Below are positions 7,260 to 16,554 of a stretch of DNA of 64,000 nucleotides, one piece after another. The stretch lies in assembly GCA_023415475.1 (NCBI GenBank), contig JAEZKL010000174.1, positions 62,001-126,000 of the forward strand. Direction: 5' to 3'. The position numbers and the translations under genes are program-made. The DNA comes from Bacillota bacterium (lineage in GTDB: Bacteria; Bacillota; Clostridia; Lachnospirales; Lachnospiraceae). A model generated the notes under the pieces. It made no database searches. It saw nothing but the letters and a program-made list of their open reading frames with translations, and was not told the origin of the DNA. Numbering within the stretch: position 1 is the stretch's first letter; each line of letters starts with the position of its first letter.

Positions 7260-7816
7260 GGGGCTGTCGCACTAAGTAATTAGTGCGCAGCTCCTTTTCT
7301 GAGCATAAAAATAAATCCCATACTTCGAAAAGTTTGGGATTTATGGTAAAATATTAGCATGCGAATACAAAATATCTTACATAAAAATTATACAGTGAAT
7401 CAGCGTTTTATTCAATTAAAACTTCCATTAAATATCGATTGTATGATACCAAAGAATGATTCGGAGCGTTTGCGGAAAATCAAGCAACACCACGTCAGAT
7501 GCTGAAGATTGTACTCTATTCTTACATGAATCATAATTATTCATCACGAGCTATGGAAACATCCTGCCATCGTGATATTAACTTCATGTACCTTCTCGAG
7601 AATTCACCAAAACCAGACCACGCAACATTTTCCAGATTCAGAAGCATACACTTTGCACCATGTTCTGAGCGAATATGGCCGAAATGGCAAACTTTCTTCA
7701 TGACATTGGTGAAATATCTTGAGAAGCCATATTTATTAATGGTGCCAAGATTGAAGCCTATTCTACAAAAATGAGCTGCGCACTTGCGGTATATTAACCG
7801 CTAGTGCGGCAACTCC
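7260..7816. mobile_element. Internally deleted IS1182-type insertion sequence remnant
   Basis: The 557-base element is bounded by imperfect inverted repeats: GGGGCTGTCGCACTAA on the left and, reverse-complemented, GGAGTTGCCGCACTAG on the right (three mismatches in the first 15 bases). Each end carries a subterminal hairpin (GCACTAA/TTAGTGC on the left; GCACT-GCGG/CCGC-AGTGC on the right). Inside is the 5' part of an IS1182-like transposase with frameshifts. A full IS1182 is around three times longer, so most of the transposase is gone. I see no clear target duplication. Confidence 0.75.
7359..7773 (+). pseudogene. IS1182-family transposase fragment
   Basis: Translation from the ATG at 7359 gives the usual IS1182 N-terminus (YTVNQRFIQLKLPLNID, then SERLRKIK), then shifts frame near 7490. 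It continues as TPRQMLKIVLYSYMN, YSSRAMETSCHRD and PDHATFSRFRSIHFAP, all typical of the family. A second frame change follows, with a residual GAKIEAYSTKMS motif before the end. The segment between SERL and PRQM is shorter than in intact copies. The gene cannot encode a functional transposase. Confidence 0.8.
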
Positions 7817-7851
7817 TTGGTTTATTTTGCTTGAAACCTGGCAGTAAAATT

Positions 7852-10002
7852 CTATTTTACTACAATCTTAAATACTACTTTCTTGGTCTTTTTGCTATAC
7901 AGAGTCACGGTTGCGTGAATCAAAGCTTCTCCCTTTCCCTTCGCGGTAATCACTCCGTTCTCATCCACGACTGCCACCTTTGTGTCGGAGCTGTGGAAGG
8001 CTACGCTAACCCCTCCAAGGGCAGGATTACTGGTTTTATCTCCGATATTCTTTACCAGTTCCAGAGTAGCCGGAAGCTTTACTGTGATTTTAGCAGTGCT
8101 GTTCGTGCTGTTTCCTGTGGAAAGCTTTGATTTATCCACGGTAACATGAATCTGGTTTCTTAAGGAGGTAATCTGATTTGCTCCAGCTTCCTTCGGTAAT
8201 ATTGCATAATCAGAGCAATGCAATAGATTGATGGTGATATAACCATCCTTATCTACGGTATAACGCGAGCTGTGAGGCATGGTTTCCAGCTTACCTGTCT
8301 CCGGATTATAGTGATACAGATATATCCTATCTCCCGGCTCTATTCCATACTGATCGCCCACATAGATCCTGACACTGGCCTCTGAAGGTAGAATTCCTTC
8401 ATGTCCAAAGTTAATTACCAGCCCTTTGGCTTCCTCCTCGGCATTCTCATTCAACAATTGCCCAACCTCTGAATCCTCGATTGCTTGGAGGGTCAGTGAC
8501 AGATTTACATCCGTAAGCTCGTTATCCGAAGCTGCAAGATTATCTGCTTCAAAGGTCCAGCTATACATCTCCCTGCCCTTCTCATCTGCAACCGATAATG
8601 TTATATCCTTACCGGATTCCCTCGCAGCTTCCAGAAGCTTCTGATCCAGCTTAATATTTGAGATATTAATATTCTCCTGAGAATGTACGCTCTCCGGTAT
8701 GGTGAGCGTAATTCTTGCTTCCGGTAAATCGCTATTCCTAATCGCTTCTATTAATCCTTCTGAGGCTATGGGTATCTCAAGACTCAGAGGTTCATTTGAA
8801 TTATTTGCTTCTGCTGCTGTCCGAATGCTCTCTGTCGGTAATTCTATGGAAATATCAAGAGCTTTATTCTCTTCATTATTGGAAATGTTGATTTTCCCCT
8901 GCCCATCGATACCTTTAATATCCATATCTAATTCAACAGAGGGAACAGGAGTTGGCTCCGGGATAGTAGTCGGCTCAGGGGTAGGATCCGATGTTGGAGT
9001 CGGACTTGTTCTTATAATGTTAAAATTAATTTTGATTGAGCCGGTGTAGAATGATCTATTCGGCGTTGATATTGTCAATGTATAATTTCCTGCATTGGTC
9101 GGTGGTTTTGATCTGTCATAGGGATTCCCACTATTATCTGTACCGGTGTAAAGATACTTAAAATCTCCTTTATAATTATCCGCTACAGGAGTACCCATAT
9201 AACCTTTCCAGGGGGTGCCGTCGTATTCCCTGTCTGCAGCGGTTATTCCTGTAATATTCACAGGCTCAGCATCAGCTATTATTATATTATATTTATACGT
9301 AGTGTCCTCATAGTAAATATTATCCTTATACTCTATTGTTACTGTACTTGAAGCTCCATACTCAAACTTACTCCAATCATATACTATGTCCATACCTATA
9401 TTATCAAACACATCCAAAGATTCATATGCTTCCTTGAACAAATTGCCAGTAATAGTAATCGTTCTTTTAGATGGTCTATCATAAAATGCTTCTTTAAGGG
9501 GCTGAGAAATAACATAGAAAGTTCCCGGTGGAAAATAATCTGGATTATTTATATCTATTGTTTCTTCTGTAGCTCCATCGTATTTAGCCTTGTTAATTGT
9601 AAGCTTCGTACTTTTACTGGTGGTCATATGACCTTCTCCATCGGATATTACACAATAAAATACATAAGTGCCCGGAATAAGATCTCTGTCGGAATCATTA
9701 AGATCTTTTGGGATTGAAATATCTTTACTCGTAGCTCCTTCAACAGGGTGCAGATCATCATTCATATACCATTGAAAGCTTATGGCACTACCCGAAACCG
9801 ATACTGCCTCCACAGAAAGGTCCGCATAATGTGCATTTGCGGCTTTATTATAATTTACCGTTACGGTCTCAACCGGTTGCTTTGTTATCGTGATTGCACT
9901 CTCTTCTGCTGCATTGCTAACCTGCCCCGGCATCCATGGAAGCACCATACAAAGTACCAGAAACAGACTGATAAACTTCCTACTCCTTAGTTTCATAAAC
10001 AT
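7852..10002 (-). CDS. Secreted Ig-like/BIG2 domain surface protein
   Basis: This 716-residue exported protein starts with a signal peptide (hydrophobic ISLFLVLCMVLPWMPG, likely cleavage near SNA-AEE at about 31). An N-terminal Ig-like repeat follows (SAISFQWYMNDD), then an MBG-like repeat (ADREYDGTPWKG, then NAGNYTLTIS). A Pro/Thr-rich linker near residues 330-355 leads to a middle region resembling internalin-associated repeats (MYSWTFEAD, IYLYHYNPETGKLE). A C-terminal BIG2 domain (VAVVDENGVITAKGKGEALIHATV) ends the protein. No LPxTG motif or SLH domain is present, so anchoring is unclear. It follows the DUF2442 gene by 11 bases. A role in adhesion or cell-surface structure is a guess from domain content. 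AAGGAGG precedes the chosen ATG by five bases. Confidence 0.75.
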   Translation of the reverse strand: MFMKLRSRKFISLFLVLCMVLPWMPGQVSNAAEESAITITKQPVETVTVNYNKAANAHYADLSVEAVSVSGSAISFQWYMNDDLHPVEGATSKDISIPKDLNDSDRDLIPGTYVFYCVISDGEGHMTTSKSTKLTINKAKYDGATEETIDINNPDYFPPGTFYVISQPLKEAFYDRPSKRTITITGNLFKEAYESLDVFDNIGMDIVYDWSKFEYGASSTVTIEYKDNIYYEDTTYKYNIIIADAEPVNITGITAADREYDGTPWKGYMGTPVADNYKGDFKYLYTGTDNSGNPYDRSKPPTNAGNYTLTISTPNRSFYTGSIKINFNIIRTSPTPTSDPTPEPTTIPEPTPVPSVELDMDIKGIDGQGKINISNNEENKALDISIELPTESIRTAAEANNSNEPLSLEIPIASEGLIEAIRNSDLPEARITLTIPESVHSQENINISNIKLDQKLLEAARESGKDITLSVADEKGREMYSWTFEADNLAASDNELTDVNLSLTLQAIEDSEVGQLLNENAEEEAKGLVINFGHEGILPSEASVRIYVGDQYGIEPGDRIYLYHYNPETGKLETMPHSSRYTVDKDGYITINLLHCSDYAILPKEAGANQITSLRNQIHVTVDKSKLSTGNSTNSTAKITVKLPATLELVKNIGDKTSNPALGGVSVAFHSSDTKVAVVDENGVITAKGKGEALIHATVTLYSKKTKKVVFKIVVK

Positions 10003-10013
10003 TCTTTCCTCCT

Positions 10014-10259
10014 TTATTTTTCTTCTCCGCTTTCTACCATTTTGAAGATTTCCTCCAGGCTAAGATTTGGTCCTTGCTCCCAGTATATTCGGACTCCATC
10101 CGTCATAGGACGAGGCAAAAGAGTCCACCTATTTAGCCGTGCAAAGGAACTATCCTCCCTCAACAACCTTGTAATATCAAGTAAGATTAAATTACCGTTG
10201 CTGAGTTCTATATCTAATGTACAGTTATCTAGTGTGTCCACACGGACAATTCTTGCCAT
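10014..10259 (-). CDS. DUF2442 domain protein
   Basis: This 81-residue protein has the DUF2442 pattern: an N-terminal beta hairpin (VDTLDNCTLDIELSNGN), the ILLDITRLL segment, then DGVRIYWEQGPNLSLEEIF near the end. Family members are small proteins, some of them in toxin-antitoxin-like or mobile settings, with no agreed function. It is the first gene of a probable two-gene unit with the secreted Ig-like protein 11 bases downstream, and it diverges from the response regulator gene. Confidence 0.7.
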   Translation of the reverse strand: MARIVRVDTLDNCTLDIELSNGNLILLDITRLLREDSSFARLNRWTLLPRPMTDGVRIYWEQGPNLSLEEIFKMVESGEEK

Positions 10260-10323
10260 AGCTCACCTCATTCCTTCTCATGGACTTTAAACATCCACAC
10301 TGGTAAATAATAACAAAAAGAAA

Positions 10324-10375
10324 TCGGTCTTGTGAGTACTGTTAAGAAATCTTAACAGCAAACAGCAAAGACCGA
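10324..10375. promoter_or_regulatory. Nested palindrome in the divergent DUF2442/response-regulator spacer
   Basis: An outer pair TCGGTCTT/AAGACCGA (10324-10331 and 10368-10375) encloses a nine-base-arm palindrome, CTGTTAAGA-aa-TCTTAACAG (10339-10358). Because the flanking genes diverge, a simple terminator is not expected here. The inner palindrome lies about 30 bases before the regulator's -35 box and could be its operator. The outer stem followed by T-runs on both strands could instead insulate the two units. Confidence 0.5.
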
Positions 10376-10387
10376 CTTTTGTATGGG

Positions 10388-10415
10388 TTACTTTTCACCC
10401 ATAATATGGTATACT
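10388..10415 (+). promoter_or_regulatory. Putative sigma-A promoter of the response regulator gene
   Basis: TTACTT at 10388-10393 and TATACT at 10410-10415 are separated by 16 bases, and the response regulator ATG lies 29 bases downstream of the -10 box with a GGGGGTG ribosome site between. The -35 box is weak, which fits activation by a regulator. Confidence 0.45.
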
Positions 10416-10443
10416 GATTCAAGATACGAGTGGGGGTGACGAG

Positions 10444-11130
10444 ATGAAAAAAGTAAAGCTTTTGATGATCGAGGATGAAGCGGATGTTCTTCATATCAAC
10501 CGAGAATATTTTGAGGGTAAGGGCTATGAAGTGCTCTGTGCAGGGACCCTTAACCAGGCAGGGTTTCTTCTGGAGGAGCATAACCCCGATCTAATTCTGC
10601 TGGATGTGATGCTGCCGGATGGCTCAGGCTTTGACTTTTGCAGCAAAGCTCGTCCTAAAACTAACGCCCCCATTATCTTCCTGACCTGCAGAGGTGAGAA
10701 TGATAGTGTGGTAAATGGCTTGCTACAGGGTGGAGATGATTATGTCACCAAGCCCTATGATTTAAATGTACTGAACGCACGGGTGATAGCCCAGCTTCGC
10801 CGGGCGGGCATCATGACGGCAGGACGAATTGAACTGCCCCCTCTTACGATTGATTTTCTGTCAGGAGAAGCGACCCTGGACGGGGAGCATATCAGCCTTA
10901 CACAGAAGGAGCTGCAGCTTTTGGGATGCTTTGCCATATTTGCGGGGCGACGGCTAAGCTATGATGATATCTACCGCCGAGCCTGGGGCGGAGACTCTCC
11001 CGGTGCCTCCCGAACCATTGCCGTTCATGTGGCCAATCTTCGTAAAAAGTTGAAGATGGACGAAAATGGATGGTTTGAGCTGGTCAACTCAGGAAATGAA
11101 GAATATACCTTCAGTAAGATCCGTTACTAG
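10444..11130 (+). CDS. OmpR/PhoB-family response regulator
   Basis: This 228-residue two-domain regulator has a receiver domain with acidic residues in MIEDEAD, phospho-acceptor Asp in LILLDVMLPDG (about 54), Thr in PIIFLTC and Lys in DYVTKPYD. A winged-helix DNA-binding domain follows, with the recognition region DIYRRAWGGDSPGASRTIAVHVANLRKKL interrupted by the usual turns. The likely partner is the histidine kinase at 11217-13235, encoded on the opposite strand and converging on it, which is unusual because such pairs are normally one operon. Targets are not visible; the nested palindrome before its own promoter suggests autoregulation. Confidence 0.9.
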   Translation: MKKVKLLMIEDEADVLHINREYFEGKGYEVLCAGTLNQAGFLLEEHNPDLILLDVMLPDGSGFDFCSKARPKTNAPIIFLTCRGENDSVVNGLLQGGDDYVTKPYDLNVLNARVIAQLRRAGIMTAGRIELPPLTIDFLSGEATLDGEHISLTQKELQLLGCFAIFAGRRLSYDDIYRRAWGGDSPGASRTIAVHVANLRKKLKMDENGWFELVNSGNEEYTFSKIRY

Positions 11131-11213
11131 TGTGAATGATAGAAAAGCATAATTCACACTCAGAAGTTTGTGCCTGCGTAACCAAAGTGTAAAGGACACT
11201 CTTGGCACAAACT
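11129..11213. repeat. Two-module palindromic intergenic repeat (copy A)
   Basis: Module one is AGTGTGAAT/ATTCACACT (11129-11137 and 11152-11160). Module two is AGTTTGTGCC/GGCACAAACT (11165-11174 and 11204-11213) enclosing a small AGTGT/ACACT hairpin. Related copies occur at 2925-3058, 22080-22182 and 63586-63617. Here it lies between two convergent genes and may act as a terminator for both. Confidence 0.7.
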
Positions 11214-11216
11214 AAT

Positions 11217-13235
11217 TCAAAGGAAAGGCCTGTTTGGTAATGTGAAGAAAGCAGAGGTTCCCTTGCCCTCCACGCTCTCAATCCAGATCCTTCCCCCGTG
11301 CTGCTCCACGATATACTTACAGATATAAAGACCCAATCCGGTACCGGTATCCTGACCGGTGCCGGATTTTTTACTATTATGATTGTATCGTTCAAAGATG
11401 TGAGGAAGCTGCGACTGGCTGATCCCGGCACCGGTATCGGAAACACAGACAAGGATATGGCTATCTTCCCGCCGAGCAGACACAGTAATCAGACCATTTA
11501 CCGTAAAACGCACCGCGTTGGAAATTAAATTAATAATGACCTGAGAGATCCTTGCCGGATCTGCATTGACAGCCTCCATTCCACTTTCCATGTGGATTTC
11601 AAGTCTGTTTGAGTTTTTGTTCAACACGGGATAATGGGTTTGGATTGCCCTGTGTATGATTTCATCCATATAGCAGGGTATCCGATCTATGGCCATACGC
11701 CCTTCCTCTATTCTGGTAATATCAAGAGTCTGTCCCACCAATAATGAAAGGCGCTCCGCCTCAGAAGAAATAAGCTGCATCCTGCGGGATACCTCTCCTG
11801 CATCCAGCTCACCGGGCTGCTCCGCTAGCTGCCGTGTAGTTTGTGCATATCCGGACATCACGGTAAGCGGTGTTTTAAACTCATGAGAGACATTTCCCAA
11901 AAATTCAGTCTTCATCCGGTTCAGTTCTTCCAGCACATACTTTTCCGCTTCCAGCTTATGCTCTGCTTCTCTGGCTTCAGCCAGCACCCTATTGTTCATG
12001 AGGCATAGGGAGACTGTCTGTGCCAGCACAAAGACCAGCATGGCTGTTTCTAATATGGGAAGGTTGGGGTGGTTGCCGAATAAATCACTATATATCAGGA
12101 TATCGCTGAAGGCTGCAAGATAGAATACTGCTATACCATACAGGGCAGCACTTTGCTCCTTTGTGGGAAAGCGTATTGTAAAAAACAGTCCCAATATACC
12201 GGGAATACAACATAGAAGCAGCACCACCTGATAATAGATCAGTACCGAGGTATAAAAAAGAGCATCTCCAAACAGCACACAGACACCGTAAGCCATAGAG
12301 CTGATGATTGTTGTATATCTAATCGTCTGCAACCATCTGCTTAATTTAAACTGTCCGAGATATAAGGAGAGAAAAATAGTAAGTAAAACCATAGTCAGGT
12401 ATTCCAGCATAAATGACAAATTTCCCGGTATCGGAAATAATGTCCATGCCTGACTTTGCAGACATTCCCGTATTGCTATGACAGAACAGGCTATGGCGAA
12501 ATATAGAGTTGCTTTAGCTTTAGAAAATAGGAAATAGATACTAAAGAGCAAAACAGCCGAGCCTAAAAACACACCTGTCACCAACAACCCCCTGATCTGA
12601 CCAAAAGACGGCATATCCTGACCCGTGGATTTCTCTATACTCAGCTGTGCGAGAGTTGCTCCTCTTTTGGCATGGTAGAACTGAGCACTGTGCAGGATAA
12701 TATCCATTTCCCCGTTTACAGGAGCTGCATGACAGATGATGTGGTTTTCCCATACCTCAGTACTCTGCTTTGTGGTTCCAAGTTCGCCGGTTTGTCCAAC
12801 CAAAGCACCATTTACATAAACCCGCATGGCATGGCGACCATTAAGCTCAAAGCGCAAGGTATATACCTCACTATGATCTGACATCTTTAGAACAAATCTC
12901 TGTGAGAGGTAATCCTCCCGTTGTTCACCAAAGCGGCTAATACTTTCAGCTACAGCGATATCGGTTTGTCCCGGCATAAGATATGTATTGGGATAATAGA
13001 CACTCCCAGGCTCAAGGCGGGCAACAAAAGTCTCCCAGTCCGTAATGCCGGTTAGGTCGTATATTCCGTCTTGCTCCGTGATTATAATATTTTTTATCTC
13101 TTTTTCTGTAGCCCAAGGAACCCTTACAAGAGTCATAAGCGCAGCTATGGTAAGACATGCCGCTAACATAATAAGTAGTAGCCTATATCTTTGAATTGTG
13201 TTCCATATACGCATGAACTTTGTTTTCTCTCCCAT
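11217..13235 (-). CDS. Membrane sensor histidine kinase (7TM-type)
   Basis: This 672-residue kinase has an N-terminal membrane anchor, an extracellular jelly-roll-like region of about 180 residues (RFVLKMSDHSEVYTLRFEL, VYVNGALVGQTGELG), then about seven hydrophobic segments (7TMR-DISM type) and a short coiled coil. The catalytic core has the H-box GNVSHEFKTPLT, N-box NLISNAVRF, G1 DTGAGIS and G2 GTGLGLYI. It should phosphorylate the convergent OmpR-type regulator. I chose the ATG at 13235 because it follows AAAGGAG by eight bases; the ATG 48 bases upstream has only a weak site. The jelly-roll domain suggests sensing of a carbohydrate-like or other small extracellular ligand, which is inference. 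Confidence 0.88.
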   Translation of the reverse strand: MGEKTKFMRIWNTIQRYRLLLIMLAACLTIAALMTLVRVPWATEKEIKNIIITEQDGIYDLTGITDWETFVARLEPGSVYYPNTYLMPGQTDIAVAESISRFGEQREDYLSQRFVLKMSDHSEVYTLRFELNGRHAMRVYVNGALVGQTGELGTTKQSTEVWENHIICHAAPVNGEMDIILHSAQFYHAKRGATLAQLSIEKSTGQDMPSFGQIRGLLVTGVFLGSAVLLFSIYFLFSKAKATLYFAIACSVIAIRECLQSQAWTLFPIPGNLSFMLEYLTMVLLTIFLSLYLGQFKLSRWLQTIRYTTIISSMAYGVCVLFGDALFYTSVLIYYQVVLLLCCIPGILGLFFTIRFPTKEQSAALYGIAVFYLAAFSDILIYSDLFGNHPNLPILETAMLVFVLAQTVSLCLMNNRVLAEAREAEHKLEAEKYVLEELNRMKTEFLGNVSHEFKTPLTVMSGYAQTTRQLAEQPGELDAGEVSRRMQLISSEAERLSLLVGQTLDITRIEEGRMAIDRIPCYMDEIIHRAIQTHYPVLNKNSNRLEIHMESGMEAVNADPARISQVIINLISNAVRFTVNGLITVSARREDSHILVCVSDTGAGISQSQLPHIFERYNHNSKKSGTGQDTGTGLGLYICKYIVEQHGGRIWIESVEGKGTSAFFTLPNRPFL

Positions 13236-13357
13236 AGATGATTCTCCTTTGCACAACCCCATACACAAAGTCTTTTTTCTCATGATACTCTCACGATCAC
13301 TTTACAGGATTTCGGACTATATTCACCAAAAACGGTACTTTACAATATAGTATTTTT

Positions 13358-14473
13358 CTAATGTTTGCTTATCATTAGATTTCTGACGATCTGTGTGCTT
13401 CTAATTAATTCTTCCACTTCCGTATATTCATCACAGGAATGGACACTATTCATTGCATTCGAGATAACAAGTCCTTCGATACCCTTTGTTGCAAAGACAT
13501 TATGATCACTTCCTCCAAAGGTCTTTATAAATTCCGCAGTAAGACCTGCTTTTCTACATGCCTCACGATAGCGCTCTGCTGTCTTACCATTAAGCTTGGT
13601 CTCATATGCGATACAATTAATAGATTCCTCCCAATCAAGGGAAGCACCGGCTTGTTCCGCTTCTCTGAAGAACAATGCTTTTATCTCTTCCAGGCAGCCA
13701 AGTGCCTTGTCATGTTGAAAGCTTCTTATCTCACCCTCAACCTTGCAGCTTTCGGGAATGATATTGGTTGCCGCTCCACCCGAGATTGTTCCGATATTAA
13801 CCGTAGTATCCGAATCAACCCTGCCAAGCTTCATCTGATTGATTATTTTCGCGGCAATAGCGATGGAATGAATCCCCTCCTCCGGCGAAAAACCGGCATG
13901 TGCCGCCCGTCCCCGAACAACTGCCGTGAAGGAAAGAATACTGGGTGCCGTATAGGCTGCCCGCCCGACCTTTCCACTGAGATCCAGTACATATGCTTCT
14001 TTTGCTTTTATATTAGAGAAGTCAAACACACAGCTTCCCTTTGCATAGACCTCTTCCGCAATCGGAAATATGACTTCTATACTTCTGTGTGGAGCTCCTT
14101 CCTCGCGGAGGCTGCGGATTGCTTCCAGGATGCTGACGAGTCCGGCAACGTCATCGGCGCCTAACACCGTATTTCCTGCGCCGGTAATACGACCATCCGA
14201 ATGCAGTACTGCCTTTTTACCCGTGGCAGGAGCTACAGTATCCATATGCCCTGAGAACAGGAGCGGCTCACCGACTATTTTACCCGGTAGATAACCATAA
14301 AGGTTTCCACAATCGCTTCCATAAAAGCCTCCTGCTTCATCTTCCGTCACCGAAAATCCGATACTTTTTAGTTTAGTCTTTAATACATCAGCTATTTTCC
14401 GCTCTCCGAAGGAGGGAGAATCAATCGCCACCAATTCTGTAAATTCGGAAATGAGCCTTTCTTTATCAATCAT
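13358..14473 (-). CDS. M20-family metallopeptidase (PepT-like)
   Basis: This 371-residue enzyme is a zinc-dependent exopeptidase of the M20 family, close to tripeptidase T. It has FSGHMDTVAPA with the first zinc ligand, GADDVAGLVSILEA with the bridging Asp, FPIAEEVYAKGS with the catalytic Glu pair, and HSCDEYTEVEEL near the end. The dimerisation-domain motif RGRAAHAGFSPEEGIHSI is intact. It follows the C39-like gene by 18 bases, so both are probably co-transcribed. It most likely cleaves small peptides in the cytoplasm. PepT versus a related deacylase cannot be decided by eye. Confidence 0.85.
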   Translation of the reverse strand: MIDKERLISEFTELVAIDSPSFGERKIADVLKTKLKSIGFSVTEDEAGGFYGSDCGNLYGYLPGKIVGEPLLFSGHMDTVAPATGKKAVLHSDGRITGAGNTVLGADDVAGLVSILEAIRSLREEGAPHRSIEVIFPIAEEVYAKGSCVFDFSNIKAKEAYVLDLSGKVGRAAYTAPSILSFTAVVRGRAAHAGFSPEEGIHSIAIAAKIINQMKLGRVDSDTTVNIGTISGGAATNIIPESCKVEGEIRSFQHDKALGCLEEIKALFFREAEQAGASLDWEESINCIAYETKLNGKTAERYREACRKAGLTAEFIKTFGGSDHNVFATKGIEGLVISNAMNSVHSCDEYTEVEELIRSTQIVRNLMISKH

Positions 14474-14491
14474 ACTCGCACCGCCTCACTA

Positions 14492-15115
14492 TTATATGAA
14501 ATACTCAATTGACTTCTCAGGGGTTATTCTGGTATTCGTATTATAGATTAACATTGCTTCTCTTCCCTGCACCTCACCCAGAGAATAGAAACTGTTGTCC
14601 TCTCTGTTTATGATCTCGATTTTTATCTTACGGTTCATTTTCTTCGGATAACCTTCGACTCCTATGATGTTCACATCATCCACAGGTTCCTCCCAGTCAT
14701 AGGGGTCAAACAGGTATAGGTAGTCGCCCTCGATATCGGTCAGCAGCACATAATGCTTAGTTTCACCCAACCATACACAGATGATTACCGCACCACCCTG
14801 CTGCAGGCATTCCGTTATCTTACTGTTCTGGTGTACCCAAACCTTTTCATCAATGACAAGCTCTGTATGGATCGGATAATTCTTGGTTTTAGCGAATTCA
14901 TTAAACCAGTTTGACAAAAACATCATAGCCATCCGTGAGGTTCCCCGCTTACCGAATTCTCCGTTATGATCATACAGATCCAAGGTGTATAACGTAATGG
15001 TTTTGATAATCTCCGGAAGAACCTCTTCCCTTTCATATAAATATCGAATTGCATTGATCAATGTTGTAGGTCCACAATCGAATTCTGATGTCTGATAATT
15101 CAAAATATTCTTCAA
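14492..15115 (-). CDS. C39-like cysteine peptidase-fold protein
   Basis: This 207-residue protein has a papain-like C39 pattern: catalytic Cys in QTSEFDCGPTTL near the N-terminus, the His in ETKHYVLLTDI, and an Asp in YLFDPYDWEEP. No signal peptide or transporter domains are attached, so it is not a bacteriocin exporter. Stand-alone proteins of this type are known as peptidases or as acyl or peptidyl transferases in natural-product pathways. It lies between the MalY-like gene (76 bases upstream) and the M20 peptidase (18 bases downstream) on one strand. The substrate is unknown. Confidence 0.65.
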   Translation of the reverse strand: MKNILNYQTSEFDCGPTTLINAIRYLYEREEVLPEIIKTITLYTLDLYDHNGEFGKRGTSRMAMMFLSNWFNEFAKTKNYPIHTELVIDEKVWVHQNSKITECLQQGGAVIICVWLGETKHYVLLTDIEGDYLYLFDPYDWEEPVDDVNIIGVEGYPKKMNRKIKIEIINREDNSFYSLGEVQGREAMLIYNTNTRITPEKSIEYFI

Positions 15116-15191
15116 GAACTAACCCCTTTCCTACCCTTACTCATCGCTTACCTGTCTGATGCCAGTAGGTCTAACCCGCTGGCAGTTTTTA

Positions 15192-16376
15192 TTATTTAAA
15201 TTTTTTAAGTTCAGTCACAATATTGGTTACAGCCTTTTGGACAATTTCAGGCTGTGTTGCCAGATTGATTCGAACAAACCCTTTATAATTTGCTCCGAAC
15301 CACTCTCCAAAGTCTACTGCAAGCCTGCACCTGTCCTGAATGAATGCTTTTGTCTCTTCCTTCTTAATATATGAATTAAGATTAAGTAATGCCAGATATG
15401 TCCCTTCCATAGGGGAGATATATAATTCAGGGAATTCCTTCAAGCCATCAACTAAAGTATTATAGTTCTGTTCTACTACCCTAAGCAGGCTTTTCCGCCA
15501 TTCTTCTCCGTACGTATAAGCCGCTTCACTTGCAGCCAGACCGAACACATTATCATCCACATGGATATATCTTTTCTTGAAAGCATCATAGATCGCTCGT
15601 AACTCATCATTTTGAATAATTATGCTGGAGGTAAGGCAGGCCGCCAGATTAAAGGTTTTGGATGCTGATGTACACGTAATAATATTGGAAGCATACTTTC
15701 CATTTGACACGGTTGCACTAGGCATTTGATGCTTTCCGGTAGCGGTCAGATCCTGATGGATTTCATCCGAAATAACCAATACATTGTGCTTCTGACATAT
15801 GGCAAGCATCCGGTCCAGCTCTTCTTCCGTCCAGACTCTACCGGCCGGATTGTGCGGAGAACATAATATGTGCAGCTTAACATCGTTGTCTACTATTGCC
15901 TGCTCGAATCGTTCAAAATCAATTGTAAAGACACCCTTATCATAGTTCAGATCACAGGTTACAAGCTTTCTATTGTTATCCTTCACACAATTATGGAACG
16001 GATAATAAACCGGTGTCATAATAAGGATGGAATCCTGCTCTTTGGTGTACATATTAACAAACCAATATAGTGCGGCAACAACACCCGGGGTTATACGTAT
16101 CCATTCCTTTTTAATATCATAATTAAAATGAGTCTTTTCCCAATTAATCACCGCATTATAATATGTATCCGAAACGTATGAATAACCGTATACTCCGTGC
16201 TCTGCCCTTTTTACAATTGCTTCAATAATATGCTCTTCCGTTTTAAAGTCCATATCAGCAACCCACATTGAAATAAGATCCGGATCTCCGAATCTTTCCT
16301 TCAGTGCATCCCACTTAAGACTATCCGTGTTTCTGCGATCTATCGCATATTTTTCACAAAACTCTTTTACTTCCAT
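15192..16376 (-). CDS. MalY/PatB-type PLP-dependent C-S lyase or aminotransferase
   Basis: This 394-residue fold-type I PLP enzyme opens with the NTDSLKWD and MWVADMDFKT motifs of the MalY/PatB family. The cofactor is held by the lysine in TSASKTFNLA, with SPHNPAGRVW and VISDEIHQDL as the other conserved PLP contacts. Family members are cystathionine beta-lyases that release homocysteine, pyruvate and ammonia, some with additional regulatory roles. It would connect cysteine and methionine metabolism, but nothing links it directly to the MetQ-type protein 9 kb away. A terminator closes the convergent-side neighbour, and its own promoter region (16377-16550) has no obvious T-box or S-box. Confidence 0.85.
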   Translation of the reverse strand: MEVKEFCEKYAIDRRNTDSLKWDALKERFGDPDLISMWVADMDFKTEEHIIEAIVKRAEHGVYGYSYVSDTYYNAVINWEKTHFNYDIKKEWIRITPGVVAALYWFVNMYTKEQDSILIMTPVYYPFHNCVKDNNRKLVTCDLNYDKGVFTIDFERFEQAIVDNDVKLHILCSPHNPAGRVWTEEELDRMLAICQKHNVLVISDEIHQDLTATGKHQMPSATVSNGKYASNIITCTSASKTFNLAACLTSSIIIQNDELRAIYDAFKKRYIHVDDNVFGLAASEAAYTYGEEWRKSLLRVVEQNYNTLVDGLKEFPELYISPMEGTYLALLNLNSYIKKEETKAFIQDRCRLAVDFGEWFGANYKGFVRINLATQPEIVQKAVTNIVTELKKFK

Positions 16377-16554
16377 GATTATGCCCCTTTACATTTTAGT
16401 TTTACCACTATGCAATTTTCGCAAGTATGTTCCGGTTTTCCGCGGTCTACGGCGATTTCGTTGTGTTTTTGTGTCTGTTTTTACTTTGATACGATAATAT
16501 ACTGCATTATAGCACATGTCAAGAGCCAAGCTATGTCATCGACATATAAAAATA

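Noticed and set aside
13439..14164. Plus-strand open frame of 241 codons
   Set aside because: It is antisense to the M20 peptidase, whose zinc-ligand motifs are clear; no motif or ribosome site supports the opposite strand.
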